Part shown: positions 1 through 7,912 of the stretch, piece after piece
Position numbering within the stretch: position 1 is the first letter of the stretch
Layout of the letters: each line of letters begins with the position of its first letter
IMG/VR virus record: IMGVR_UViG_3300047317_000209
Location: 1-27,661 of that record
Strand: one strand, 5' to 3'
DNA: 27,661 nucleotides
Source of the DNA: a virus
The notes under the pieces: model-generated
Told to the model about the DNA's origin: nothing
Database searches by the model: none
Seen by the model: the letters and a program-made list of their open reading frames with translations, nothing else
Program-made: the position numbers and the translations under genes

Positions 1-349
1 ACACGGCGGTGATCGCCACGGGCAGGTGATGCCGCGGCGGGTCGACGTTGTCGCCGGTCTCCTGGTCCAGCAGCCACCACGGGCCGCTGCTGCCCTCCGC
101 GGTGTCGACGTCGTAGCCCCACAGGCCGGTGGTCACGCCGACGGTGTACCGCGGTTCCGACGCGTCGTTGGTGACGCGGGCCCGCCCGTCGATGTCGAGG
201 ACGTCCCCGGGGGCCACGGGCACGATCAGGCGGGCCATCGTCCGGTACGTCGACCCCGCGTGCGTCCCGACAGGCAGCGTTTTGGCCGTCGTCTCGTCCG
301 TCGAGTAGGTGGCCGCCACGATCAGGCCGTCGGTGCTGGTAATGGTCAT
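1..349 (-). CDS. Tail-associated protein, 3' end outside window
   Basis: An open frame begins at the ATG at 349, which overlaps the stop of the preceding gene in an ATGA arrangement, and stays open to base 1, giving the first 116 residues. The product starts MTITSTDGLIVAATYSTDE and is rich in Thr, Val, Gly and short beta-strand patterns, with no Cys cluster and no membrane segment. It is the last visible member of the tail gene run, downstream of the large minor tail protein, which is where siphoviruses keep baseplate, fibre or receptor-binding subunits. I do not recognise the family; a structural tail role is inferred from position and composition only. The C-terminus lies beyond the left edge. 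Confidence 0.7.
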   Translation of the reverse strand, partial: MTITSTDGLIVAATYSTDETTAKTLPVGTHAGSTYRTMARLIVPVAPGDVLDIDGRARVTNDASEPRYTVGVTTGLWGYDVDTAEGSSGPWWLLDQETGDNVDPPRHHLPVAITAV

Positions 350-603
350 GAGGTGGGGACCTCGCACCAGTACACGGAGTAGGTCGACTCCGTGGCGAAC
401 GTGAACCACGTCCCAGGGCTCGGCTGGGCGATCACCCAGTCACCCGTGTTGAGTGTCCACGAGTAATCCCCACGCTGAATCGTGAGGGCACCGTTCACCT
501 CCGACACTGGGCTGATGGTGCCACCACTCCACTCGCCGCAAATGTAAGCACTGTTGGTACCGTCGTACTGGACGGAGATCTTGTATTCCACTACACGGGG
601 CAA
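346..603 (-). CDS. Small beta-rich tail-region protein (85 aa)
   Basis: An 85-residue product starting at TTG 603, five bases after a perfect AGGAGG; a later in-frame GTG is too far from that site. The N-terminus MPRVVEYKISVQYDG resembles the start of the 170-aa gene at 3304-3816 (MPRYKVWNVPM), hinting at related N-terminal strands in two tail proteins. The rest is aromatic and Thr/Ser/Gly-rich (GDYSWTLNTGDWVI, STYSVYWCEVP), typical of a small all-beta domain. Its stop overlaps the next start (ATGA). Function unknown; a minor tail or accessory surface protein is the reasonable inference. Confidence 0.75.
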   Translation of the reverse strand: MPRVVEYKISVQYDGTNSAYICGEWSGGTISPVSEVNGALTIQRGDYSWTLNTGDWVIAQPSPGTWFTFATESTYSVYWCEVPTS

Positions 604-631
604 AGCAGCCTCCTGGTATGTCGAGCCCGGG

Positions 632-1090
632 TTATGAGAGCGGCACTACCGTCAGTTCACGCAGCGCCACATTGCCGCCGTTCGCGGTGACTTTGTGGAG
701 CATCCGAATGTTGTACGTCTGCCCGGCGTTCAGGCCAGAAATGAAATGCGCTGCACCGACCCGGGCAAACTCCGTGCCGTAATTCGACGGCCCCCGGTCT
801 CCCACGGCATCCACGATGTTCCCGCTACCGACGACGGAACCCTCACGGGTCTCCGTGCATACCATCGTCCCTGACGTGGCCGTCGTGTTGTTCATGCGCG
901 CAGCCATGTGCACCAGGACCCGGCCCGTCGTCGGTGCGATGAAAACGGCCGCACAGTCGGAGTAGCTGCCCCCGGTCGACGTCGTCGCATACGAGGTGTT
1001 GGTGAGGCTGAACGTGGGGTCAACGGTGGAATTCAGTGCCGGCGGAGTATCCGCCGCGTACACCGTCGTACCAGCCAACAGATCAGGCAT
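632..1090 (-). CDS. Minor tail / putative fibre-tip protein (152 aa)
   Basis: The start at ATG 1090 is preceded by TAGGAGGACGA, an excellent Shine-Dalgarno, so longer upstream frames are rejected. The 152-residue product is a Thr/Ser/Asn-rich beta protein: a short N-terminal arm (MPDLLAGTTVYAADTPP), then SYSDCAAVFIAPTTGRVLVHMAARM and AHFISGLNAGQTYNIRM, a pattern like jelly-roll or C1q-like trimeric tip domains in which a GRV-I/L-V strand and a late YNIR strand recur. No signal peptide. It directly follows the 733-aa tail protein with an 8-base gap. A receptor-binding or fibre-tip role is inference from fold-like pattern and position. Confidence 0.75.
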   Translation of the reverse strand: MPDLLAGTTVYAADTPPALNSTVDPTFSLTNTSYATTSTGGSYSDCAAVFIAPTTGRVLVHMAARMNNTTATSGTMVCTETREGSVVGSGNIVDAVGDRGPSNYGTEFARVGAAHFISGLNAGQTYNIRMLHKVTANGGNVALRELTVVPLS

Positions 1091-1098
1091 TCGTCCTC

Positions 1099-3300
1099 CT
1101 ACAAGGCTCGAACAGTCGGGCGGACCACATGCACCTCGGTCTGGGCGGTCTGCGCTTTCACCACACCATTCGCGGACCTGATGACGGCGAACAGTTGCGG
1201 ACTCGACGCCCCCGCGATTCCGGTGACGGTGACCCGCTCCCCGCCGACCATCAAGTCCTGCGGGAAATCGGCTGCGCTCGTCGTCCACAACGGGCCGTCA
1301 GGAGTGGCGACCTGCCACACCGTGTCCACCGGCGACACGTCAACAGCCAGGTAACTGCCGGCCGAGTCACGCCGCGCACGGATCGTGTCGTCGCGGACGC
1401 CCACCTGGTACGGCGACTCCGGGACACAGTTGATGGACATGTCGTGCTCAAGTGCGCCCAGCGTCTCGGTGTAGCCGATCGCCAACTGGCTGATCACGTC
1501 CGGCGCCCACCACTCGGCCGGCGGGTTCGCGATCGTCACCCGGTCGCCCTGCTCCAGGGCCAGCACAGCGTTCATCATGTCGGGGTTGTCGGTGAACGTG
1601 GAGTGCCGAAGGTTCAGGGCGACCTGCGGGTACCGGGCCTCGTCCACCACGCCCAGGTGGAGGCGCCACCCGCCCTGGTTGGGCAGCAGATCGTCCGCAG
1701 CCAGATTCAGGGACACCGAGTCCGGGTACGTCCCCACACCGCCGTCCTCGGGGCGTGCAGTCGACAGGCGCCCCGTGGTCTCCTCGGCGAGGACCGACGA
1801 CCCGTTCGTGCGACCCACGGTCAGGCTGTTCCGGGTGAAACGGTCATCATCAACGGGCTTCGGGTTCCCCGCCAACTGGTGCGCGGCATAGTCCAGGGCC
1901 AGCCGCGGATCCTGCCCGTACAGGGACACCCGGTCCCGGTAGGTGAACCCGTACCCGTCACGGGGCTCGTAGAGGATCCCCATGTCTGCGGCCGCGCACT
2001 CCGCGAGGAGTGTCCCCAGCGACGCCACCAGTTGCGGCCCCATCGCCGAAGTGCTCCCCGCCCCGATCCGCCAATACTGCACGCCCTCCTCCGCGCACAG
2101 CCGGGCCGCCCGGTCCCCGGCGGTCTCCCCGACGTACCCGGACGTGGTGTTGATGAACGCGATGACCGCCGGGTTGTAGGTGTCGTACACGGCGATGTGG
2201 CCCAGGGCGACGCCCTGGGCGTTCGCGTCGTAAGTCCCGGACACCCCGGTGACCCGCCCGGATGAGGCGTTCGTCGCGGTGAATGAGCTGTGCCATCCGG
2301 TCTGCTCAATGTCGGCAGAGGTCTGCCAGAGGACGTTCACGTCCGACCCGGAGTCAACGACCTCGACCACGGTCCGCTGCCACCTGCCGAACAGCGGCTG
2401 GTCCGCAGCCGGCGTGACCGTGTGGACCTGCGCTGTCCCGTCGGCTACGGCGTTCGTCAGCGTCACCGTGCCGGCGGCGTGCACGATGACCGCCCATTCC
2501 ACGTATGTTCCGGTCGCTGTCACCTCCAGGAGGGTGACGTCCCCGGCCGGGGCGGAGTCCATGAGCCACACGAACTCGACGCGCCACTGCCCCCCGGACC
2601 CGGTGGGGACGCTCCCTCGGATCTGCCCGGTCGCCCCCAAGCTTGGGAGTGGCTCCGACCCGGGCAGTGACGACACCGCCGCGAACGACAGCCCGGTCGC
2701 GGAAAGCGGGCCCACGCCCGGCACTGCTGATGCGGCCTGTGCGGAGTCGGCGCCGTCACTCATCGGCCAGTACGCGAGTAGACCCTTAGCGACCTGGATA
2801 CTGCGGCGCATCGCGGACTGTAGGGGTGCCTCACCCTGGCCCATGCGGCGGAGGATCCCCCCGGCCTGCGCCTGAACGTAGATGTCGCGGCCGGAGATGT
2901 CGCCGTCCACGGGCAGGGAGGAGATCTCCCCGGTGAAGCGCACCCACTTGACGCCGTTGCGGATGACGGACACCCGCAGGGGTGTGGCGCGGCCGATGGA
3001 CCCGTAGTAGGGGCCGGTCGGCTTGCGGGTGCTGAAACGCCCGTCGTGGTTGTTCAGGGTCAGGGCGCACGTCGACGGGTCGACGGCCGTACCGGACTCG
3101 GAGGACCGCCCCCGGGTGATGGTGATCATGCCTTCGTAGCGGACATACGACGACACGTCGATCCACTGCCCGCCGAGGTACAACTCGGTGACCGGCCACG
3201 TCGGGGCGGGCCCGGAGTCACCACCCGTGGAGGGCGTGGCGAAGCGGCCGCCGTGGCGGCGCTTCCAGCCCTCGACTAGCGGGGCGATGCTGTGCGGCAT
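1099..3300 (-). CDS. Large minor tail / baseplate hub-like protein with LamG-like insert
   Basis: This 733-residue protein is the largest tail gene after the tape measure and lies two genes downstream of it, the usual place of the Dit/Tal-type baseplate proteins. Residues about 35-165 look like a phage tail-hub N-terminal region (VTELYLGGQWIDVSS, CALTLNNHDGRFS, VRFTGEISSLPV). Residues about 173-395 resemble a concanavalin/LamG-like lectin fold, opening with LLAYWPMSDGADS and closing with GHIAVYDTYNP. The remainder returns to tail-hub-like sequence. The C-terminal 57 residues hold a GERVTVTGI...VIRSANG module that resembles two copies in the neck protein at 9945-11000. Role: distal tail structure and probably glycan contact; the exact equivalent in model phages is uncertain. 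Confidence 0.85.
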   Translation of the reverse strand: MPHSIAPLVEGWKRRHGGRFATPSTGGDSGPAPTWPVTELYLGGQWIDVSSYVRYEGMITITRGRSSESGTAVDPSTCALTLNNHDGRFSTRKPTGPYYGSIGRATPLRVSVIRNGVKWVRFTGEISSLPVDGDISGRDIYVQAQAGGILRRMGQGEAPLQSAMRRSIQVAKGLLAYWPMSDGADSAQAASAVPGVGPLSATGLSFAAVSSLPGSEPLPSLGATGQIRGSVPTGSGGQWRVEFVWLMDSAPAGDVTLLEVTATGTYVEWAVIVHAAGTVTLTNAVADGTAQVHTVTPAADQPLFGRWQRTVVEVVDSGSDVNVLWQTSADIEQTGWHSSFTATNASSGRVTGVSGTYDANAQGVALGHIAVYDTYNPAVIAFINTTSGYVGETAGDRAARLCAEEGVQYWRIGAGSTSAMGPQLVASLGTLLAECAAADMGILYEPRDGYGFTYRDRVSLYGQDPRLALDYAAHQLAGNPKPVDDDRFTRNSLTVGRTNGSSVLAEETTGRLSTARPEDGGVGTYPDSVSLNLAADDLLPNQGGWRLHLGVVDEARYPQVALNLRHSTFTDNPDMMNAVLALEQGDRVTIANPPAEWWAPDVISQLAIGYTETLGALEHDMSINCVPESPYQVGVRDDTIRARRDSAGSYLAVDVSPVDTVWQVATPDGPLWTTSAADFPQDLMVGGERVTVTGIAGASSPQLFAVIRSANGVVKAQTAQTEVHVVRPTVRAL

Positions 3301-3303
3301 GCC

Positions 3304-3816
3304 CTACTCCTCGAAGACAATCCAGCAGAGCATGTTCACTGCGGTGGACATGTCGACGCGGACCCGGAGGAACGACGACGCGGCGACCTGCGGCTGCTCG
3401 TCCGGCATGAACTGGTAGGAGTAGCTGAGCCCCAGGGTTGCGGTCGACGTGCCGCCCGCGATCTGCACCGTGTCCAGTGACCGGGCGGCCGTGATCGTGC
3501 CCTCGGCCGAAGCGGTGTACCCGGTGCCCGATACGCTGAGCGTCAACAGCGACGCGGTCTGCCCCGGGTCCAGGGGCTGCACGCCGGCCGCGACGTGCGC
3601 GGTGACGGTCGCGGCGACGTTGGTCTGGAGGAGTTCCACCACGGACACCGACGTGTTCGGCGGGGAGTCGAGGCTGTACCCCCAGGAGACGACGCTCAGT
3701 TTCCGGCTCGACGGAGTTGCGAGTTGCAGCATCGTCTTCACCGCGGTGCCGGTGGTCACTCCGACCGGCGACGTGGTGGTGACCATCGGGACGTTCCACA
3801 CCTTGTAACGAGGCAC
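3304..3816 (-). CDS. Beta-rich minor tail protein (170 aa)
   Basis: A 170-residue product starting MPRYKVWNVPM, immediately downstream of the tape measure (15-base gap) and 3 bases before the next gene. It contains alternating polar/hydrophobic stretches (VSVVELLQTNVAATVTAHV, TASLLTLSVSGTGYTAS, ATLGLSYSYQFMPDE) consistent with an all-beta domain. No Cys clusters or membrane helices. In siphoviruses the gene directly after the tape measure is often the distal tail protein, but this one is shorter than usual and lacks recognisable Dit hallmarks, so I leave the function as a tail structural protein of unknown class. Confidence 0.75.
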   Translation of the reverse strand: MPRYKVWNVPMVTTTSPVGVTTGTAVKTMLQLATPSSRKLSVVSWGYSLDSPPNTSVSVVELLQTNVAATVTAHVAAGVQPLDPGQTASLLTLSVSGTGYTASAEGTITAARSLDTVQIAGGTSTATLGLSYSYQFMPDEQPQVAASSFLRVRVDMSTAVNMLCWIVFEE

Positions 3817-3831
3817 CCTGCTGCTCTCCTT

Positions 3832-6297
3832 CTACTTCGGGAAGGCGGCTGCGAGGCCGCCCACTGCGCGGACTTGTTGGCGGCCGGTGTCGAGCCAGAC
3901 CCGGCCGAATTCCCGCTCGCCGATCTTCAGGACGATCACCGTGGGCTGCCCGGCGCCGCCGCCGGCGGCGAGGATCTGCCGGGTCGCACCCGCGGTCCGT
4001 ACCCTCGACCCGGCCGCGAGGTCCACGAGTTCGGGGCCGGCCTCGCCGACGAGCGTGCGACCCGACCGGGGCCCGCCGCCGGCCGCACCGATGACACCGC
4101 CGTGCGCGTACCCGCCGCCTTCGTGGGACACAGTCCCGGTGGAGGTGTGGGTCGTGGTGATGTTGACGGTCTTACCGTGGACGCTGGCGATCGCCGCCTT
4201 GGCCGCCGCGATCTGCTTGAGCAGGTCCGCGATGGTCGCCTTCAACGCGGTCGTTTTCGACGACGGGGCGGACTTCAGGGCCGCTCTCGCCTTGGCCAAC
4301 TTCGCCTGGAGGTCCGATAGGTCGCCCTTCAACGAGGCGGTCTTGTCGGGGGTCTTGAGGATCTGGTTGGCGAGTGCCTTCGCCTGGTCCTTCGTGAGGC
4401 CCATGGACGTGGCGAGCTTGATCAGCTGGGTGCGGCCCCGGTCGTAGATCCCGTACACCGTCGCCCACGACTTGCCCTGGTCCCGTGCTGCTGCGCCCGC
4501 GGCGTCGGTCTTGTCCGCGAGGTCGTCCAGGGCAGAGGCTTCGTCCCGGGCCTTCTGCGAGGTGAGGACCAACTGCCCGTTGACCATCTTCAGGGCCTGC
4601 CCGTTGTCCTTCAACGCCTTGTTGCCGTCGGCAATGGACTGCTCGAATCCGATCTGCGCATCAATGCCCGCACGGTTCACGTCGTTCAGAGCCTGGATTG
4701 CCTGTCGCAGCCCGTCCGCTGACTGCTTCTGCGAATCGAGGGTCTTCTGGGTGTCCTGGGCCTGCCGCCCGAACAACCCCATGGAATCGGCGGCAAGGTC
4801 CGACTCGAATTTCGCATCGGCCAAAGCCGACCTGTAGTTCTCCAGCTGCTTCGTCAGGTTCTCGGCGGGCTTTCCGCCCTTCTCGTACTGGGCCGACAGC
4901 TTCGCCACCGCTGCGGCGGCAATGTCCGCCTTCCCACCCTGCACCATCCCCGCCAAAGCTTTGTCGAGGGCGCTGATATTCTCGGTGGACTTGAAAGGAT
5001 CCGACGAATGCTCAATGTTTTTATTCAGGTCGGACAGGTCATTGCCGAATACCCGCAGTAGCTCCCCGGTGTCTTTCCCGGTGCGGCCCAGGTTTCCCAG
5101 CGACGTCGTGAGCTTGTCGACGTTCGGCGGGGCCTCCTTCGAATCCCCGAGCTTCTTCAGGACGATCACCAACGCTGCGATCGCAGTGATCGCAATGCCC
5201 ACCTTCGCCCCGGTCGACAGCGTCGCCAGCGCGGCGCGCACACCCGCCAGACCACCACCCGCTGCGATGCCCGCCCGGCCCATGCTCGCCAACGCCCGAT
5301 CCAGCCGGCCGATCGCACTGGTCGCAGCGAGCATCCCCGCCGACGCCGTCTTGATCAGCCGCATTGCCGTATACAGCTGAAGCATCCGCGTCAGCACCGG
5401 CGTCGGAATCGCCGACGCCAACCCCGCCAGGGCGTTCACCACCGCCAGCATCCCCGGGCCGGCGTTCGACGCGGCCTCCCCGATGTGCGCCAGCGCCTCC
5501 ACCAGGTGCTTGAGGGTGTCCTGCACCATCGGCCCGTTGCGCTTGGCGTAGTCCATGAACTCGTGGAGCGGCCCGTGGTCGTAATCGCCGGAGGACACCA
5601 CCCGGGAGAAGTGGATGACCCCGTCGACGGCTTTCTTCAGCGAGCCGACCGCGAACCGGTTGAACTCCCCGGACAGCTTGTCCAGTTGCGGGGCTTCCAT
5701 CGCCCCACCCAGGACGTTCATCAACCGGTCGAGCTGATCCGAGGTGCCCTTCACCATCGGAGTCAGCCGGGGGAAGATCGCCTCCAGAATCCCGAACGAC
5801 TTGATCGCGACGGGCATCGTGTCGCCCGCCAGGCTGTTCGACCACGCCGTGTACTGATCCTGCAGATCCCCCAGCGCCGCCGCCGCCTTCCGGGTAGCCG
5901 GAGGCATCCCCTGCAACGTCGCCAGGTACTCCGTCTCGGCCTGCGCCGCCGCCTTCGACCCGGCCCCCGACTTCGCCACCGCGGCCGCATACTTATCGTG
6001 AGCCTTCGCGGCGTCACTGACCGCCTTGAACTGCGGGATCATCGCTGCGGCGAACACACCGACCGCTACGGTCGCCGCACCCATCTGCGCGGCGATCGGG
6101 GCAAGCGCCGCCACCAGGGACGCCGCGACGGGGACCGCGGCCGGGGCGAGCCCCATCAACCCGCTCCGCAGGTTGCCGAGCGCCCGGTCGGATGCGGAGG
6201 CGTCTTCCTGCAACCCGTGCAGGGCCCGCTGTACGCCGATCAGTCCCGACGTGGTCGACGCCCGCAGGGACACCACGATCGACACGGCACTGGGCAT
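3832..6297 (-). CDS. Tail tape measure protein
   Basis: 821 residues placed just after the frameshifting tail chaperone, the invariant position of tape measure proteins. It sets tail length and is ejected with DNA. Visible features: a long hydrophobic Ala/Val segment at about residues 48-88, a second at about 365-381 (VGIAITAIAALVIVLKKLG), long Ala/Lys/Asp/Gln helical stretches between 380 and 690, and a Gly-rich C-terminus with GRTLVGEAGPELVDLA, a signature often seen near tape measure C-termini. By the rule of about 0.15 nm per residue the tail would be near 120 nm. The ATG at 6297 follows the stop of the chaperone T frame (TGA 6301-6299) by one base and is preceded by GGAGACGCC. No lytic transglycosylase domain was recognised. 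Confidence 0.93.
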   Translation of the reverse strand: MPSAVSIVVSLRASTTSGLIGVQRALHGLQEDASASDRALGNLRSGLMGLAPAAVPVAASLVAALAPIAAQMGAATVAVGVFAAAMIPQFKAVSDAAKAHDKYAAAVAKSGAGSKAAAQAETEYLATLQGMPPATRKAAAALGDLQDQYTAWSNSLAGDTMPVAIKSFGILEAIFPRLTPMVKGTSDQLDRLMNVLGGAMEAPQLDKLSGEFNRFAVGSLKKAVDGVIHFSRVVSSGDYDHGPLHEFMDYAKRNGPMVQDTLKHLVEALAHIGEAASNAGPGMLAVVNALAGLASAIPTPVLTRMLQLYTAMRLIKTASAGMLAATSAIGRLDRALASMGRAGIAAGGGLAGVRAALATLSTGAKVGIAITAIAALVIVLKKLGDSKEAPPNVDKLTTSLGNLGRTGKDTGELLRVFGNDLSDLNKNIEHSSDPFKSTENISALDKALAGMVQGGKADIAAAAVAKLSAQYEKGGKPAENLTKQLENYRSALADAKFESDLAADSMGLFGRQAQDTQKTLDSQKQSADGLRQAIQALNDVNRAGIDAQIGFEQSIADGNKALKDNGQALKMVNGQLVLTSQKARDEASALDDLADKTDAAGAAARDQGKSWATVYGIYDRGRTQLIKLATSMGLTKDQAKALANQILKTPDKTASLKGDLSDLQAKLAKARAALKSAPSSKTTALKATIADLLKQIAAAKAAIASVHGKTVNITTTHTSTGTVSHEGGGYAHGGVIGAAGGGPRSGRTLVGEAGPELVDLAAGSRVRTAGATRQILAAGGGAGQPTVIVLKIGEREFGRVWLDTGRQQVRAVGGLAAAFPK

Positions 6298-6298
6298 G

Positions 6299-6840
6299 TC
6301 AGGCGTCTCCTTCCGGGTCGTCGTCTACAGGTTGTTCGCGGCGGCCGGCCCGCTCGACGGCCAGGAGCTGTAGTAGCTCCACGGATTCGGCTCGCAGGCT
6401 GGTCAGGGTGTACGCGGGGAACTGTCGGAGTAGGCCGAGGAGGATCTCGGCTTCGGTCAGGCGGCCTGGCTTGGTGAGGGGACGTCCATCGGAATCTGCG
6501 CCACCAGGGACGGCTCGCCAGCGGGCGAGCTCGGCTCCAAAGGGACGGGCACCCCGTGCAGGGACGACACCCAGGCGGTGGTCAGGGCGAGGATCAGATC
6601 CTTGTCTTGGTCGCCGGCCGCCTCAATGGGGATGGGGGTCCCGTCGTCTTCTTCGAGGTTCCACGCGATCAGGTTGTCGCGGAACGCCTCGATGGCCTCG
6701 GAGACGGGCACGTCGTCGGCGGTGAACCCGGCCAGGCGCAGGTACTTGGCGATGCTGACGCCGGTGACGGTGACCTCCAGGCCGTGGAATTCCTCTCCGA
6801 GGTCGAGGGGGTATTCGCGGCGGGGTGCGGTGTAGCCCAT
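6299..6840 (-). CDS. Tail assembly chaperone, frameshifted G-T fusion product
   Basis: Between the chaperone stop at 6457 and the tape measure start lies a 59-codon stretch, open in the -1 frame, with clear coding character: LTEAEILLGLLRQFPAYTL and LRAESVELLQLLAVERAG, a helix-rich pattern like the T half of phage G-T chaperones. It has no good start of its own. Slippage of the ribosome by -1 on CCCC at 6481-6478 joins it to the G frame and yields about 180 residues ending VDDDPEGDA. In siphoviruses G and G-T bind tape measure protein and recruit tail tube subunits. The T-frame stop is one base before the tape measure ATG, as expected. The frameshift itself is inferred. Confidence 0.8.
6457..6840 (-). 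CDS. Tail assembly chaperone G
   Basis: A 127-residue acidic protein starting at ATG 6840 behind GAGGAG with about 8 bases spacing; longer frames upstream run through the nuclease gene and are rejected. It begins MGYTAPRREYPLDLGEEFHG and includes VTVTGVSIAKYLRLAGF and LILALTTAWVSSLHGV, then a Pro/Ser-rich end. Position between tail tube genes and tape measure plus the overlapping -1 frame identify it as the G-type tail assembly chaperone. The unshifted form is expected to be the major product. A nuclease gene has been placed directly upstream, between it and the tail tube genes. Confidence 0.85.
   Translation of the reverse strand: MGYTAPRREYPLDLGEEFHGLEVTVTGVSIAKYLRLAGFTADDVPVSEAIEAFRDNLIAWNLEEDDGTPIPIEAAGDQDKDLILALTTAWVSSLHGVPVPLEPSSPAGEPSLVAQIPMDVPSPSQAA
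6476..6483 (-). other. Putative -1 ribosomal frameshift site
   Basis: Read on the minus strand, the G frame passes GAC GTC CCC TCA at about 6486-6475. A P-site tRNA on CCC can slip back one base within TCCCC and still pair fully, after which the ribosome reads CTC ACC AAG in the -1 frame. Seven codons later the G frame stops, while the -1 frame stays open for 59 codons to the tape measure start. This is not a canonical X XXY YYZ heptamer, so the exact slip position is the least certain part. Confidence 0.6.
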
Positions 6841-6842
6841 GG

Positions 6843-7496
6843 TCAGGTCTCCTCGTGAGGGCAGGTTCGTCCGCCCCGGGTCATTCCGTTGCAGTTCCAG
6901 CACAGGAGCCGGTGGCCCTCCTTGGGCCAGCCCCTGTGTCGCAGGTCTGCGTAGGTGTGGCTGCCGAGTTTCATGCGGTGCGCCTTCCCATCCCCGTTGA
7001 CGTGGTCGAGGGTGAGGAACGCGGTGTTCGTCTCGGGGCAGTTGCGGCAGGCGCACCGGCCGCCGTAAGCCGTGACGAGTTCGTCACGAAGACGCTTCCG
7101 CGTCTCAGCGCCCGATTCTCGGGCCGCCTCCCGGTACTTCTCCGGGTCGTCCCAGTAGCGGTCTTTGGCGTAGCACTGGTGGCACATTCCACGGGCGAGC
7201 GCAGGGCGGTCGGGGTGGCAGGTCGCGTTGCCAGGACCGGCGATGCGGCGGGCCTTCTGGTAGCAGGAGTTGCACATGCCCATAGCGACGTGCTTGAGGT
7301 CCGGGTGGCAGTCCGGCACCCGGGGCGGTTTGTTGGGCGGTGTGCGGTAGTTCGGCGCATAGTCGCTCGGGTCCTTTCTCCGCCGGTCCTTGGGGCGGTT
7401 CCTGTCGTATTCGGCCTGGTAGCAGAGGTTGCACAGGCCCTTGGCTTGGTGCGGTCGGTCGGGGTGCCATTGGGCGACGACGTGACTATTCGTCAA
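6843..7496 (-). CDS. HNH endonuclease with N-terminal Cys/His repeats, inserted in tail module
   Basis: 217 residues if translation starts at TTG 7496, which overlaps the stop of the upstream tail gene (TTGA). No ATG or GTG exists early enough to keep the repeats intact. Three repeats at about residues 11-27, 63-80 and 93-110 share (C)HPD(R/L)...G(L/M)C..CY; the first has Trp where the others have Cys. The C-terminal half is nuclease-like: CACRNC around 148-153, LDHVNGDG at 163-170 and GHRLLCWNCNG at 194-204, matching an HNH/endonuclease VII-type beta-beta-alpha metal site with two CXXC zinc ligands. It sits between tail tube and tail chaperone genes where no nuclease is needed, which fits a homing or moron-type insertion. 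Confidence 0.82.
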   Translation of the reverse strand: MTNSHVVAQWHPDRPHQAKGLCNLCYQAEYDRNRPKDRRRKDPSDYAPNYRTPPNKPPRVPDCHPDLKHVAMGMCNSCYQKARRIAGPGNATCHPDRPALARGMCHQCYAKDRYWDDPEKYREAARESGAETRKRLRDELVTAYGGRCACRNCPETNTAFLTLDHVNGDGKAHRMKLGSHTYADLRHRGWPKEGHRLLCWNCNGMTRGGRTCPHEET

Positions 7497-7903
7497 CTCC
7501 AGGTAGGCACTTGGCCATCTGCAAGGACACCAGGCACGGCCCACGTGAACTCGCCGGAGTCGGCGCGGCTCGGCGGGTAGTCGGTGTACAGCACCTCGTT
7601 GTTGAGGCTGACCCCGTTGACGGTGAGCGACGTGGTGCGGGCCACGCTGGTGGACGGGATCGTCTTCCACACGGTGTGCGACACGGCCGCGTTGAACACC
7701 CCGTTGAGGGTGATCGAGAAGTCGGCGAGGAGCAGCAGCCGCTCCATCGCGGACTTGTCAATGCCCGTGACGTCCTGAACAGCTCGCGGGGTCGCGAACT
7801 GCAGGTTCGTCACGTCGTTCTTGATGACGACCGGAGTGCCGCTCGCGTCGTCGACGGAGCAGGTCGTCCATCCGATTCCGCTGGCCTTCGCCAAGGGACT
7901 CAC
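7493..7903 (-). CDS. Short tail-tube-like protein (136 aa)
   Basis: Starts at GTG 7903 just after AAAGGAT. The sequence contains VTGIDKSAMERLLLLADF and SRADSGEFTWAVPG, which align by eye with VTGIDKGATERIGGVRDG and SRADDGAFTFALQA in the 246-aa protein at 8353-9093 in the same order. I infer that the two are paralogues derived from one tail tube fold, this one lacking the C-terminal beta extension. Located two genes before the chaperone, where the major tail protein normally sits. Which of the two forms the tube cannot be decided from sequence; the shorter one could be the tube proper and the longer a decorated version, or a cap. Confidence 0.8.
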   Translation of the reverse strand: MSPLAKASGIGWTTCSVDDASGTPVVIKNDVTNLQFATPRAVQDVTGIDKSAMERLLLLADFSITLNGVFNAAVSHTVWKTIPSTSVARTTSLTVNGVSLNNEVLYTDYPPSRADSGEFTWAVPGVLADGQVPTWS

Positions 7904-7912
7904 ATCCTTTCG

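Noticed and set aside
1036-2265. Plus-strand 409-codon frame opposite the large tail protein
   Set aside because: Arg/Pro/His-rich antisense shadow with no ribosome site.
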